DNA from: Megalobrama amblycephala
Lineage: Eukaryota > Chordata > Actinopteri > Cypriniformes > Xenocyprididae
Assembly: GCF_018812025.1 (NCBI RefSeq)
Contig: NC_063066.1
Coordinates: 10,959,382-11,023,381, forward strand
Length of the DNA stretch: 64,000 nucleotides
Reading direction: 5' to 3'
Both the position numbers and the translations under genes were made by a program. The first letter of the stretch is position 1. Each line of letters begins with the position of its first letter. Under the pieces are notes generated by a model, which did not search any database, had not been told where the DNA came from, and worked only from the letters and a program-made list of their open reading frames with translations. Shown here piece after piece: positions 22,977 through 34,261 of the stretch.

Positions 22977-23783
22977 TATATACCAATCAGGCATAACATT
23001 ATGACCACTGAAGTGAAATAACACTGATTATCTCTTCATCACGGCACCTGTAAGTGGGTGGGATATATTAAGCAGCAAGCGAACATTTTGTTCTCCAAGT
23101 CGATGTGTTAGAGGCAGGAAAAATGGGCAAGCTTAAGGATTTGAGTGAGTTTGACAAGGGCCAAATTGTGATGGCTAGATGGTGGGTGTGGGATGTTCCC
23201 GGTCTGCAGTGGTCAGTATCTATCAAAAGTGGTCCAAGGAAGGTGAACCGGCGACAGGGTCATGTGCAGCCAAGGCTCATTGATGCACGCGGGGAGCGAA
23301 GGCTGGCCCGTGTGGTCTGATCCAACAGATGAGCTACTGTAGCTCAAATTGCTCAAGAAGTTAATGCTGGTTCTGATAGAAAGGTGTCAGAATACACAGT
23401 TCATCACAGTTTGCATGTATGGGGCTGCATAGCCGCAGACCAGTCAGGGTGCCCATGCTGACCCCTGTCCACCGCTGAAAGCGCCAACAGTGGGCATGTG
23501 AGCATCAAAACTGGACCGCAGAGCATTGGAAGAAGGTGGCCTGGTCTGGTCTGAGTCACTTACCTGTGGAAAACGTGGCACCAGGATGCACTATGGGAAG
23601 AAGGCAAGCCGGCGGAGGCATTGTGGGAAACCTTGGGTCCTGTCATCCATGTGGATGTTACTTTGACACGTACCACCTACCTAAGCATTGTTGAAGACCA
23701 TGGACACCCTTTCATGGAAACGGTATTCCCTGGTGGCTGTGGCCTCTTTCAGCACGATAATGCGCCCTGCCACAAAGCATATA
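22976..23783 (+). mobile_element. Second Tc1/mariner element, 3' truncated
   Basis: Begins TATATACCAATCAGGCATAA, a typical Tc1-like terminus, followed by an untranslated leader and a transposase reading frame on the + strand. It stops abruptly in ATATATA at about 23783, just after the second catalytic Asp region. The C-terminal third and the right inverted repeat are missing. Confidence 0.8.
23123..23781 (+). pseudogene. Truncated, frameshifted Tc1-family transposase
   Basis: Starts [19 protein letters not shown], typical of Tc1 transposase. Further along come VNRRQGH and [11 protein letters not shown], then in other frames the DNA-binding and catalytic parts: codons for WSESHL-like sequence with the first Asp region near 23550, and LFQHDNAPCHKA with the second Asp at 23746-23781. 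At least two frameshifts and a stop after ARVV (23318) break it. The Glu-containing end is absent. It cannot make an active enzyme. Confidence 0.75.
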
Positions 23784-24682
23784 TATAATGGGGAAAAAAA
23801 ATTACTTTGGTATAATCTTTGATTATAAAAAATACAATATTGTAACAAAACTGCTTCACTTGTTTTATCAGTTCATGTTTTCTCAGTCAAAATAGTCAAA
23901 TATGAAAAAAAGAAATGAGACAGGAAATTAGAGAGGTGACCTGCAAACCTTTATCCCTTTCTGCTGCCTTTCACACAGATAACAACTCACGATTGTTAGT
24001 GAGACAATTAGAACGCACATCAACCAATCAAAGTTTAATAAATGAAAACAAGACTCTGCTGTCCTGTGATGCAAACCTGATGGATTTTGCTGGAGGCATG
24101 GTTTTTATGCAGCAATATAAAGTGCTCGCCCTTTCAGTTTCTCTCATTCTCGCTTGCTCTTTCACTCTCACTCTTTCTCTTACTGTTTGTGAAACTGAGA
24201 TGAAAGCTTGTGTGCTCTTGAAAGTCTTCCCCTCTGCTCGCGGTGCTGCTCAGGCATGGAAACAAAGGCTCTGCCACAAATAACTTCATCATAGCAAAAG
24301 GCTGAAACACTGAGTCAGGCGGCTCACAGGCGCTGGCTTCTGTTTCGGCAGCCCAAAAGGAGGGCAGAATAAGGATGCAGGATTTGATTGACAGAACTGG
24401 GACACTTTAATTGGTTTTAATTTTGTCACCAACCCATAGTCACCACATATCCAACAAATATAACGATGAAGATTTTGAATGCGGAATTGAGATTTTCTTA
24501 TACAGCAGTTTTGTTTGACAAGCCAAATGCAATTGTGAAGTTGTTTTGCTGCTGAAAAGTGCAAAGCAGTGTTATTATTGTTAACTAAAACTACAACTAA
24601 AACTGTTAAAAAACTGTAAAGCTGAAATAAAATATAAATATTAGATGGAAAAACTTGGCCTTGGCAACAAATTAAAATAAGT
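23784..24682. other. Unique non-coding sequence
   Basis: AT-rich to 23910, then balanced sequence. A 122-codon frame at 23915-24283 overlaps CT-rich simple sequence at 24140-24190 and has no domain; treated as chance. No repeat recognised. Confidence 0.3.
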
Positions 24683-25130
24683 TTAAAGGATTAGTTCACT
24701 TTAAAATGAAAATAACCCCATGATTTACTCACCCTCAAGCCATCCTAGGTGTATATGACTTTCTTCTTTCTGATGAACATAATCGGAGTTATATTAATAA
24801 ATATCCTGACGTGACCAAGCTTTATAATGGCAGTGAACGGGGCAACAAGTTTGAAGCTCAAGAAAGTGCATCCATCCATCATAAACGTATTCCACACGGC
24901 TCCGGGGGGTTAATAAAGGCCTTCTGAAGTGAAGCGATGCATTTGTGTAAGAAAAATATCCATATTTAACAAGTTATAAAGTAAAATATCTAACTTCCGC
25001 CAAACCGGCGTAGGATGTAGCATAAGCATTTTGAACTAAGAGAGGCGTAACACTTTCTTCATAAGCTAAATACGGAAGGCGGTCTGGCGGAAGCTAGATA
25101 TTGCCAATGTCCAATTGTCAATGCCATGAA
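24683..25130 (+). mobile_element. Non-autonomous AGTTCACCC-family element
   Basis: Begins AAAGGATTAGTTCACTTTAA and runs through the landmarks shared with 2976-3325: CCCATGATTTACTCACCCTC, AGCTTTATAATGGCAGT, AAAGTGCATCCATCCATC, and AAAGGCCTTCTGAAG. Its 3' part at 25000-25100 has the complementary blocks CTAACTTCCGCC and GGCGGAAGCTAG, a local inverted repeat. No ORF. Confidence 0.65.
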
Positions 25131-26244
25131 TTTTTTTTAATTAAAAAAACATTATCATATTTGATAAAAAAATAAATAAAAAAAAATCAGAAATTAACAG
25201 GTTCATTATAAAGTTATTTTTTATTATCAGATTTGATAAAGCAAAAACTGAGACTATGATATGATTTTATAATTCAGCTTTGCTATCATTTTAGCACCTT
25301 CTCAAGTGCTGAAAAATAAAGAAAAGTATGACTGAAGCAAATGATCACATCATTAGCATTGTCCTAATGGCCTCCTCTCACGCTGAGGAACAACTATGAG
25401 ACTTTCTGCAAACAAACAGCACAAATGAGAACACAGACCTCAAATGCTCTCTTAAAACAGAGCACATATGGGGAAGTGAATTACACCAGTCTGTCTTTAA
25501 AAGACCATAATAACCCTCATGGTGAAAGATTTGTCCTTAAATGGCACAAAACTTTATTAGTTAATGGAGCATGAGCCACAAGATGCTACGAGATTCACAA
25601 CACCCACATCATCATCATCATCATCATCATCATCATATTCTTCTTCAGTAGCAGCTACCAGCATGGACCATAAACAACTTTTAAAACTGTTAGTAAGAGT
25701 TTAAACTTGTTCTGTAGAAACTAACCCTCTGAAACAAAGGAAAAAAGGAGAATACTAACCACTGATTTAGCCTCCAGACCTCTAGAAAGCTTTGTGCAGC
25801 ACATCTCAATGACAGTAATAACCTCAAATTATTTCCAACATGAAAGTTGGAATATCAATTTGCAGAAAAACATCACAAAACCATTTCACAATGCCTGAGA
25901 GTATTATTATTAGAATTATCATTATCACACTATGAATGCAGATACTTTTATTTGGATATGAGAAGGGAAGATTCATTGGTGCATACGAATGCCATTTAGA
26001 GGCACACTTACAAAGGTGCTGAGACTCCTGCTGAATAATAATATCTATTAAAGCCTCTTTGTTTATTTTACTAAATGGACCGTGGTGCCAGCATTTTGCA
26101 CTCAGATTTTTGAGTAAGTGCAAGTGTAAGTGCATTTTGTTTAGCATATCTCATGGCAGGGGCTCCTGAACCAGGAAGCCTCTACTTTTAGCCCCATTGC
26201 TGTCATTTGATATTAACATATGCTTAGGTTTGCTTGCAGTAAAT
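25131..26244. other. Unique non-coding sequence with (ATC)n
   Basis: AT-rich single-copy sequence. About nine ATC units lie at 25608-25636. A 107-codon minus-strand frame at 25824-26147 has no recognisable domain or splice context. Confidence 0.35.
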
Positions 26245-26962
26245 GGGACCTATTATGCAAAATTCACTTTTTCATGGTGTTTGAACGTAAATGTGTCTTA
26301 GCAGTATGTGAACACAACCACCCTATAATGATAAAAATCCACCCTTTTTTTTTAATCCCCAAAAAACCCTCAACAATCTCATAGAACAAGCCGTTTTCAT
26401 TTTCTGAGCAATGTGACATCATATTGCTCAGGCCCCGCCCATGACTGCTGATGGACTGCCGTAGTAGCATAGTTTCCGACGTCAGAGAGTTTTGTGTTTT
26501 TGATATAACCTTGTGTGTATTTGACAGTTTAAGTACAATAAAACGTTAAAGAGAATTTAGTTTAATACTCACGGGACGTGCTGTCTGACATCCAGCTTTC
26601 TGTGCATGTGCTTCAGATGTGTGCGCTCAGAAAATGATTCATTAGAAGTTTAAATTGATATAGCTTTAAAACGCATGCAGATAATAAATTCAGATGTTTT
26701 GTTAGTATTTGGCAGAGTATCTGATGCAGGCAGGAGCTGTGAATGAAGCGCTTTCCTGGATAGGGGGCAGGGAGCAGCAGCTCATTTGCATTTAAAGACA
26801 TACACGAAAACAGCATGTTTTTGCTAGCACTCAAAAATGGGTGTTTACAACATGGTATAATAAATGATCTGTGAGGTATTTTGAGCTGAAACTTCACAGA
26901 CACATTCTGGGGACACATGAGACTTAAAATACATCTTGTAAAAAAGGGGCATAATAGGTCCC
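26245..26962 (-). mobile_element. Family T relative with GGGACCTATTATGC ends (copy B)
   Basis: Left end GGGACCTATTATGC, right end GCATAATAGGTCCCC, a near-perfect inverted repeat. The right half read on the minus strand matches copies A and C: CAGAATGTGTCTGTGAAGTT, ACAGATCATTTATTATA, TTAAATGCAAATGAGCTGCT. The left half differs, so this is a sister or recombinant element. TTAA flanks were not seen. No ORF. Confidence 0.65.
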
Positions 26963-27207
26963 CTGTAAAGCACATTTCAGAAATACATTACAAAGTTTGG
27001 GGTCAGCGAGATTTTATTTTTTATTTTTTTGTTTTTTTGAAAGAAATTAATGCTATCATTCAGCAAGGACACATTAAATTGATGAAACGTGACAGTAAAG
27101 ACATTTATAATATTACAAAACATTTACATTTTAAATAAATACTGTGCTTCTGACCTTTCTATTCATCAAAGAATACTGGAAAAATGTATCAGGGTTTCCA
27201 AAAAGTA

Positions 27208-28306
27208 TTAAAGGGCTAGTTGAAAATGAAAATTCTGTCATTAATTACTCACCCTTATGTCGTTCTAAACCCGTAAGACTTTCGTTCATCTTTGGAACAC
27301 AAATGAAGATCTTTTTGATGAAATCTGAGAGCTTTCTGTCCCTCCAACTAAAATGTTGATACGGAAAACTAATCCATATGAATTGAGTGGTTTAACCCTC
27401 TGGGGTCTGAGGATTTTCGGGGCCCTGAAGTTTTGACATGCCCTGACATTTTATGCTTTTTTCAGTTGTTCATAAACATATTAATGGAAAAAGTGTCATT
27501 ACACTGTATTCAGCACAAACTAGGCTACCATAATATGTGAGGAACATGTATGTACATGTTTGTATTATTGAAGGAATAACGTTTATGCGTGGTTATTGAA
27601 AAAACAAAAAACTTAAGTCACTGAAATAAGGACAAAAAATAATATTATATATGTGTTCATAAGACTTCTGGGTATTGGAGGTTGTAGACTAGAGTTTTTG
27701 CTTCAGAATGATGTAAAAATTATGCTGCCTACTCGTTCAGGTAAAACAATAGAGAGATTTAAATTTTGTAAGACACATTTCAGGTCATTATTATGTGATT
27801 CTTTTGTCTTCTCAGGTGTAAATGACTTGCATAATAATGAGCTCTTTCAGTCAGGTAGGCTGTGAAAAAACCCTCTGTGATCATGTCTCAAGCTCATCAT
27901 ATGTTGTATATCAAACATACAGAAAAACAGCAATACTGTGAAATATTATTACAATTTAATACACATTTTTTGAAGAGACTTGATTGCTTTTTATGATGAA
28001 CAGATTTAATTTAGGCTTTTACTCACATATAAACATTGATCAGCGAACATAAGCAGAAGATCAACCGAATCTGAATGACACATGAGAACTAACCTCTTCC
28101 GGAAGTTCAAACGTGCTGTGTAACCAATGAGGTTTGTTCTCATGTGTTATGCAGTGTGTAAATGGCTGTTGATGGAAGGACAGAAAGGTCTCAGATTCCA
28201 AGATCTTCATTTGTGCGAAGATGAACGAATGTCTTACAGGTTTGGAACAAGATGGAGGTGAGTAATTAATGATAGAATTTTCATTTTTGGTGAACTAACC
28301 CTTTAA
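27208..28306. mobile_element. AGTTCACCC-family element inserted in the P repeat
   Basis: Left end TTAAAGGGCTAGTTG with AAATTCTGTCATTAATTACT, right end TGGTGAACTAACCCTTTAA, both bordered by TTAA. Interior blocks: ACACAAATGAAGATCTTTTT at the left and AGATTCCAAGATCTTCATTT at the right. Interrupted by a third element at about 27396-27955. Confidence 0.6.
27396..27955. mobile_element. Third-level TTAA insert (CCCTCTGGGGTC element)
   Basis: Sequence foreign to the surrounding repeat starts after TTAA (27392-27395) with CCCTCTGGGGTCTGAGG and returns to the host repeat after TTAA (27956-27959). The right boundary is less certain because the last 40 bases also resemble family P. No ORF above 70 codons. 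Confidence 0.45.
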
Positions 28307-28420
28307 TCAGCACTTTTTTCAACATTGATAGTAATAAGAAATGTTTCTTGAGCACCATATTTCTGAAGGATCTTGTGACATTGAAAAGTGGAGTAATTGC
28401 TGCTGAAAATTCAGCAGCCT

Positions 28421-29061
28421 CATGTGGACTTTACCCCCTTTACAGGTCTTTTTATGACAGAGCAGACTTTACCGGCTGTGCACTGAGTCAAGCCGATGCA
28501 TGATGATAGGGTCAAAACGATGGACGGAAGTGGAGGGAAATTGGCATCATCCATGACACAACGAAGAAGCGAAACAATTACTCTGATCCTCTTCACTTTA
28601 AGTGCTGCTGCAAGATTTGACTGCAACCCTCTCCTGACAGTTGATGCGTATCAGCGACTCAAGTGGTAAATCATACAACTTTCTTCCACATGGTACGGGC
28701 CTTCACACATGGTTACGCCACTCTGGTCTCACACACTCCACTGAACATGAACAAAAGGAGGATGTTGTATCGCTGGCTGTGAGAGGAAAGAGGTTTTTTG
28801 AGAAGAGAGAGGAGCCCAGTCCTGTGAGGATATTGAGTGTTTTCTTATTAAATACTGAGAGGTTGTTAGCAGTGCCCATGATTATAGAGAGCTAATTCTC
28901 TAATTCTCATCTGCCAGGTTTCACATGAACAGATTATTGATTGGGGGGGGGGGGGGGGGCAAAAAACAGTACAAAATGAACACTAAAAATGCCCAGAGAA
29001 TGTGCCTTGAATTAAGTTTATTTTTTCTTAGAGAATTAACCACTGAGGTAATAGAAAAAAA
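28421..29061. other. Unique non-coding sequence with (G)17 run
   Basis: 28421-28930 is mixed single-copy sequence; a run of 17 G lies at 28943-28959. No gene recognised. Confidence 0.3.
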
Positions 29062-29290
29062 TTTAAAGGTGCAGTGTATAAATTTTAGCGGCATCTAGGG
29101 GTAAGGTTGCGAATTGCAATATAGAGAAGCTACGGTGGCCAACACAGGACAAATATGTCGTCGTCTGAGACAGCAGACAGTAGCCAGTCAATCAAACGCG
29201 CTCTGTAGAGCAGTTTGTGCATTTAGGGCTACTAAAATAAAACAAAAATACTGATTGAGAAAGCTAGGCCAAAAAGAAGTCTCACTTTCT
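29062..29290. repeat. Dispersed repeat-like sequence (AAAGGTGCAGTGTATAA start)
   Basis: The block from AAAGGTGCAGTGTATAAAT through AGCGGCATCTAGGGGTAAGG and TAGAGAAGCTACGGTGGCC resembles an interspersed repeat I associate with teleost genomes from general knowledge. No second copy occurs in this window, so the call rests on memory. Confidence 0.35.
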
Positions 29291-29663
29291 CTTTTTTATC
29301 CCAATTTATCATCTTATTTACATTTTAAAAGCATGCGTTGTGAAAATAAACAATGTCTCCAATAGAAAAAGGTTTTGAAAAACATTCATCAAAACAGAAG
29401 TGTACACAAAGCGTTCCAGACAGTCATCAAAACTATTTCTGAGGTATACTGTGTATGCTTTGTGCTGGATAATTGAAGGTTTGAGCTCCAGGCAACAACA
29501 GCCATGATGTCCCCCTTACAAAGGACTCATCTGCCATCCAAAGCCAGACTGAGCTCGTCGCCTTCTTCTTCTGTTTGCTCAGAAGTGCCCAGGTGTCTTT
29601 TAGGGATTTTTCTTCTCTTCTTTCAAAGCCGAGAGGCCACTTTGGTTCTTTACACACACTCCT

Positions 29664-29708
<45 letters not shown>

Positions 29709-29821
29709 CAGTAACTTGGGCTTGTCTTCAAGGGTCAGAGATTAAAGTGAGGTATATCATTTCTGCACAACAATGTTTCCAGATTTACTACTTCATCACT
29801 GAGGTAATCAAACTTTTCAGC
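29291..29821. other. Unique sequence with (TG)n array
   Basis: No gene. A TG array of about 20 units at 29666-29706 follows mixed-composition sequence. It generates a false Cys-Val frame. Confidence 0.4.
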
Positions 29822-29935
29822 ACAACGTAACGATCACCTTTAGGTACGTTACACACAAATTTTTCCTGAATCTGCAAAATGTTAATTATTTTAACATAAG
29901 AGGAAGGTGTATGTAAACTTTTGACCACAACTATA
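29822..29935 (-). mobile_element. Terminal fragment of a Tc1-like element
   Basis: About 115 bp ending AAACTTTTGACCACAACTATA. Read on the minus strand this is a Tc1-type terminus beginning TAGTTGTGGTCAAAAGTTTA. Only one end is present; no transposase sequence follows. Confidence 0.6.
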
Positions 29936-30589
29936 TACAATGTATGTATGCTCTTCAGATTATGGGAGGATTTACTGAATAAAGTTGAGTGACTGGTTGA
30001 CAGCCGCTGGTGGTCCTGCCCTTCAGCATGGAACAAATTGCACTACACTCACTTTGTCTCTGTGTGGTTACAATGTCACAACAGCACAATCTCTCTGTGG
30101 CCTGGCTTACTGACACCACCTTAGGGAACCGCTTCCTTCTGCTCCTTGACATCCCTCAATCTCAGGGGTTAATTCTCCTTCATTGCCATCTCTCCCTCTG
30201 TCGGTCTCTCTAACTCCTCTCTCGTTGTTTACAGCAGTCAAGGGACTGGGGCTTCGCAGTTTCAAAGCACAGCGTTGTGGCTTAGAGGCAGTTGGGACTG
30301 TGAGCGAGTCATTATCCTCCATTACTGCTCTGCTTTTATCTGACAGAACGCTTCTCGCTGCTGCATAATGAGCAGAGATGGAATCACAGAGAAAAGGGGA
30401 GAGGAATCACATCAGCTGCACAGGTGCTATGGAAAACGCATACCTTTCCATCTTTCACCTACTGTATATTCTCTCTGCCTGAGAAAATGTAACAAAGTAT
30501 TTTCTGCTGAAAACTTGAGATATTGTGAGAAAAACTGTAACTCTAATAATGAGGTTGTCACTAAGGATAGATAGTATTAAAATAGTAAA
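29936..30589. other. Unique non-coding sequence
   Basis: Mixed-composition single-copy sequence with several overlapping 60-80-codon frames on both strands, none with a recognisable domain. 30000-30370 might be conserved non-coding or an unrecognised exon; no splice signals decide it. Confidence 0.3.
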
Positions 30590-30863
30590 CTACTAGCATA
30601 CTTATAAGTTCGCTTGTAGTACAGATGCAGTACAAATGAGAAACGTAGTTGTAAACTAGTTAAAGTTTACTACTGTTAAACTTATAGTACACTTAAACAT
30701 ATACTTTTATATACTAAAAAGTGGACCAGTTTAGTCCCAAGCAGTATTGAAATAGTACACTTACAAGTTACTAGTACATTGATACACTTATAGTACAGTT
30801 AAATAGTACACTTACACTACTAGTACATTGATGTTAGTATACTTTCTTCATTAAGTATACTTA

Positions 30864-32473
30864 CAGTGGGTATGGAAAATATTCAGACCCCCTTAAATTT
30901 TTCACTCTTTGTTATATTGCAGCCATTTGCTAAAATCAAGTTTATTTATTTTTTCCTCATTAATGTACACACAGCACCCCATATTGACAGAAAAACACAG
31001 AATTGTTGACATTTTTACTGATTTATTAAAAAAGAAAAACTGAAATATCACATGGTCCTAAGTATTCAGACCCTTTGCTCAGTATTTAGTAAAAGCACCC
31101 TTTTGATCTAATACAGCCATGAGTCTTTTTGGGAAAGATGCAACAAGTTTTTCACACCTGGATTTGGGGATCCTCTGCCATTCCTCCTTGCAGATCCTCT
31201 CCAGTTCTGTCAGGTTGGATGGTAAACGTTGGTGGACAGCCATTTTTAGGTCTCTCCAGAGATGCTCAATTTGGTTTAAGTCAGGGCTCTGGCTGGGCCA
31301 TTCAAGAACAGTCACAGAGTTGTTGTGAAGCCACTCCTTCGTTATTTTAGCTGTGTGCTTAGGGTCTTTGTCTTGTTGGAAGGTAAACCTTTGGCCCAGT
31401 CTGAGGTCCTGAGCACTCTGGAGAAGGTTTTCGTCCAGGATATCCCTGTACTTGGCCACATTCATCTTTCCCTCGATTGCAACCAGTCGTCCTGTCCCTG
31501 CAGCTGAAAAACACCCCCACAGCATGATGCTGCCACCACCATGCTTCACTGTTGGGACTGTATTGGACAGGTGATGAGCAGTGTCTGGTTTTCTCTACAC
31601 ATACCCCTTAGAATTAAGGCCAAAAAGTTCCATCTTGGTCTCATCAGACCAGAGAATCTTATTTCTCACCATCTTGGAGTCATTCAGGTGGGCTTTCATG
31701 TGTTTTGCACTGAGGAGAGGCTTCCGTCGGCCACTCTGCCATAAAGCCCTGACTGGTGGAGGGCTGCAGTGATGGTTGACTTTCTACAACTTTCTCCCAT
31801 CTCCCGACTGCATCTCTGGAGCTCAGCCACAGTGATCTTTGGGTTCTTCTTTACCTCTCTCCCCAAAGCTCTTCTCCCCCGATAGCTCAGTTTGGCTGGA
31901 CGGCCAGCTCTAGGAAGGGTTCTGGTTGTCCCAAACGTCTTCCATTTAAGGATTATGGAGGCCACTGTGCTCTTAGGAACATTAAGTGCAGCAGAATTTT
32001 TTTTGTAACCTTGGCCAGATCTGTGCCTTGCCACAATTCTGTCTCTGAGCTCTTCAGGCAGTTCCTTTGACCTCATGATTCTCATTTGCTCTGACATGCA
32101 CTGTGAGCTGTAAGGTTTTATATAGACAGGTGTGTGGCTTTCCTAATCAAGTCCAATCAGTATAATCAAACACAGCTAGACTCAAATGAAGGTGTAGAAC
32201 CATCTCAAGGATGATCAGAAGAAATGGACAGCACCTGAGTTAAATATGAGTGTCACAGCAAAGGGTCTGAATACTTAGGACCATGTGATATTTCAGTTTT
32301 TCTTTTTTAATAAATCTGCAAAAATATCAACAATTCTGTGTTTTTCTGTCAATATGGGGTGCGGTGTGTACATTAATGAGAGAAAAAATGAACTTAAATG
32401 ATTTTAGCAAATGGCTGCAATATAACAAAGAGTGAAACATTTAAGAAGGTCTGAATACTTTCCGTACCCACTG
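30864..32473 (-). mobile_element. Tc1/mariner element with long IR/DR termini, inactive
   Basis: A 1.6-kb element flanked by TA (30862-30863 and 32474-32475). Its inverted repeats are about 210 bp long (30864-31078 and 32262-32473), each carrying an outer and an inner copy of ATTCAGACC/GTCTGAATA. This IR/DR arrangement of paired direct repeats is that of the salmonid/zebrafish Tc1 group that includes the Sleeping Beauty ancestor. It encloses one broken transposase on the minus strand. Confidence 0.9.
31079..32097 (-). pseudogene. Tc1-family transposase, one frameshift and one nonsense codon
   Basis: The N-terminal part (32097 down to about 31730) reads MSEQMRIMRSKELPEELRDR, then a helix-turn-helix with KSTVASIILKWK and a GRPAKLS basic hook, as in Tc1 DNA-binding domains. 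A one-base deletion near 31730 shifts the frame. The C-terminal part keeps LWSDETK (Asp), FQQDKDPKHTAK (Asp) and DLNQIEHLW (Glu). Within it, TAG at 31597-31595 replaces a probable Trp codon after KGYV. In the usual motifs the residue after QQD is Asn and the one before IEH is Pro; here they are Lys and Gln, further decay. Confidence 0.9.
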
Positions 32474-32530
32474 TACTTGAACATTACTTAAGTATACTTC
32501 ATAAAATTAACTTGAAGTATACTTCTTTTT

Positions 32531-33380
32531 CATTCAGGGTTAGTCAGTTTATTGCTTTTAGACACAGCATTTAGTAATTTACCTTAGTCTGTAGACATTT
32601 ATTTAATGCCAAGTAGGATTTCATAGCTCAATATGTACATTTCTGCAGGACATGTGTCTGTCTGAACTTGATTTTCATTCATCATTAGTGACATTGATTG
32701 AACAAGTATGCATCAACACAGCATTCATAATTTCTCAATCACTCCCTCTTGTCACTTTAAAACAATACATGCTTGCATGTCAGACACAATCAACCTTTTA
32801 AGCGCAGTCATTTTGTCATTTTTTTCTCTATTGTGCCCATAGGCTGCAAACGAGCAGACAGACATTCAGGAGTGAGAAAGATCAACAGAATTAAACACAA
32901 ACACTTGCATCATTATTAGACTGTCACTCTGAAGTGCTTCTGTGTCTTTCATTTGATTCAGTTCCAACACTTATGTTGGATAAAAAGCTGTGAGGGTCAA
33001 GGCAAATGGCCAGTAACTCTACTTACTCGTCAAAGCCAACATTTATTTGCATTTGATGTTTGTTGATTATGCTTTCTTCTACTCTAGTCCCACTCTCCTT
33101 TGCATTCCACTGCTATTTACCCTTTGCTTTCTCTTTCTTTCTTCTATAATGCTCTATCCGTTCACTTCTCTCTCTCTCTCTTTGCTCTCTAGCCTCTCTG
33201 AAATTGGTCCCTCAGGCCATTTTGATCTTTCTTGGCCAATTAGTTTGCTGTGATGTGCTTTTCAACCAAAGGTTTATTTTCAGGGGGCCATGGGTTGACT
33301 GGACTGAAAGAACAGCCCTTCAGTGAAGCGCACTGCTTCTCTCTGTCACTCACCCTCTGTTCTTCCTCTCTCTCCGGCTG

Positions 33381-33383
<3 letters not shown>
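32531..33383. other. Unique non-coding sequence
   Basis: AT-rich then CT-rich (33110-33190) single-copy sequence. No gene or recognisable element. Confidence 0.35.

Positions 33384-33473
<90 letters not shown>
33384..33473. repeat. (CA)n microsatellite
   Basis: About 45 CA units with one G interruption at 33429. Source of several spurious His-Thr and Cys-Val frames. Confidence 0.97.
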
Positions 33474-33475
<2 letters not shown>

Positions 33476-34034
33476 ATTCAGTCCAAAACAGTGACAGTGT
33501 GTCCCACAGCTGAGAAACACTAGCCCTTTTAGGACAGTTATTGTTGTACATGGAGATGTGATGTGATTTCTGCAGTGACACTTGCTAGTCTCTGATGTTA
33601 GTGCTGTATGAATTGGAAATGTTGGTGTTTTTCTCCCACCACCACAGGAGAAATATCCAGTCAAATTATTTTCATCCCACCAGGGTAATTTGGTAATCTA
33701 ATTCCTGTCCAAATAATCATCTCTGAGTTTACGAGGAGGAATTAGCCCAGCATTCTGAAGTCTCAGTATGAAAACAAAAAAACATGGATACCAGCAGATT
33801 ACAGACCAGAGACATAATATCACCCAGTGTCGAAGACTTCAGTTTGAAGTGAGTCTGTCTTGAACCCCATGGGGAGCTGATTGTAAATCCCAATCAATCA
33901 AAAAACATACAAGTTATAAAAACAGAAAATTAAACATTAGCATAGAGTAAAGGCTAAACTAGCAAGCTAATGTCTTATTTTGCAATCTATAACTTTAATT
34001 ATTTACTGTTATATAATAATTTGAAAGACATTAA
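33474..34034. other. Unique non-coding sequence
   Basis: Mixed sequence to about 33880, then AT-rich. Nothing recognisable. Confidence 0.35.
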
Positions 34035-34259
34035 GGTCTGGTTTCATAGACAGGACTTAGATTAAACCAGGATTAGACCTTAGTTAAATCTGGATATTTA
34101 GATAGCATTTATAAACGTGCCTTAGAAAAAAAAAAAAAAAAAACATTACTGGTGTTCATCTTGAGACAAAACAGTGGCTCTGATGTTTTTTGAGCTTGCA
34201 GTTAAAACAGCTCAAACATGCATTTTAATCTGGGACTAGGCTAGACTGTGAAACCAGGC
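34035..34259. mobile_element. Short TIR element (GGTTTCATAGACAG ends)
   Basis: Left end GTCTGGTTTCATAGACAGG; right end AGACTGTGAAACCAGGC is its imperfect complement. Also inside: AGATTAAACCAGGATTAGAC at the left and AATCTGGGACTAGGCTAGAC at the right. About 225 bp with a poly(A) tract in the middle. Resembles a MITE, possibly Harbinger-like. Confidence 0.5.
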
Positions 34260-34261
34260 AT

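Larger units (their letters stand above)
26985..28420. repeat. Palindromic repeat family P copy, split by nested insertions
   Basis: Outer left part 26985-27205 (GTTTGGGGTCAGCGAG, TTAATGCTATCATTCAGCAA, TTTATAATATTACAAAAC, CTATTCATCAAAGAATACTG). Outer right part 28307-28420 (CAACATTGATAGTAATAAGA, TTTCTGAAGGATCTTGTGAC, GGAGTAATTGCTGCTGAAAA). The two parts are adjacent in the intact palindrome at 13691-14635, so everything between them is later insertion. Confidence 0.65.
30590..32530. repeat. AGTATACTT/TAGTACACTT-rich repeat, split by a Tc1 element
   Basis: 30590-30863 consists of reiterated words such as TAGTACACTTA, ACTAGTACATTGAT and AAGTATACTT. The same texture resumes at 32474-32530 (TTAAGTATACTTCAT, TGAAGTATACTTC) on the far side of the Tc1 element. 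It resembles a degenerate tandem or palindromic element with ACTT-type units. Confidence 0.55.

Noticed and set aside
23915..24283. 122-codon + strand frame with a hydrophobic stretch
   Set aside because: The hydrophobic part is encoded by a CT-rich low-complexity tract; there is no family resemblance.
25608..25636. ATC tandem array as a CRISPR-like or regulatory repeat
   Set aside because: It is a simple trinucleotide microsatellite with no spacers; CRISPR arrays are not expected in a vertebrate genome.
26613..26975. 120-codon minus-strand frame
   Set aside because: It lies entirely within the non-autonomous TTAA-family relative at 26245-26962, whose other copies show no conserved frame.
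33240..33664. Long open frames with Cys-Val or His-Thr runs
   Set aside because: They are translations of the CA/TG microsatellite. The same applies to frames at 29504, 35313, 54573, 59473, and to Tyr-Ile frames in TA arrays at 18960, 37245, 47430 and 62851.
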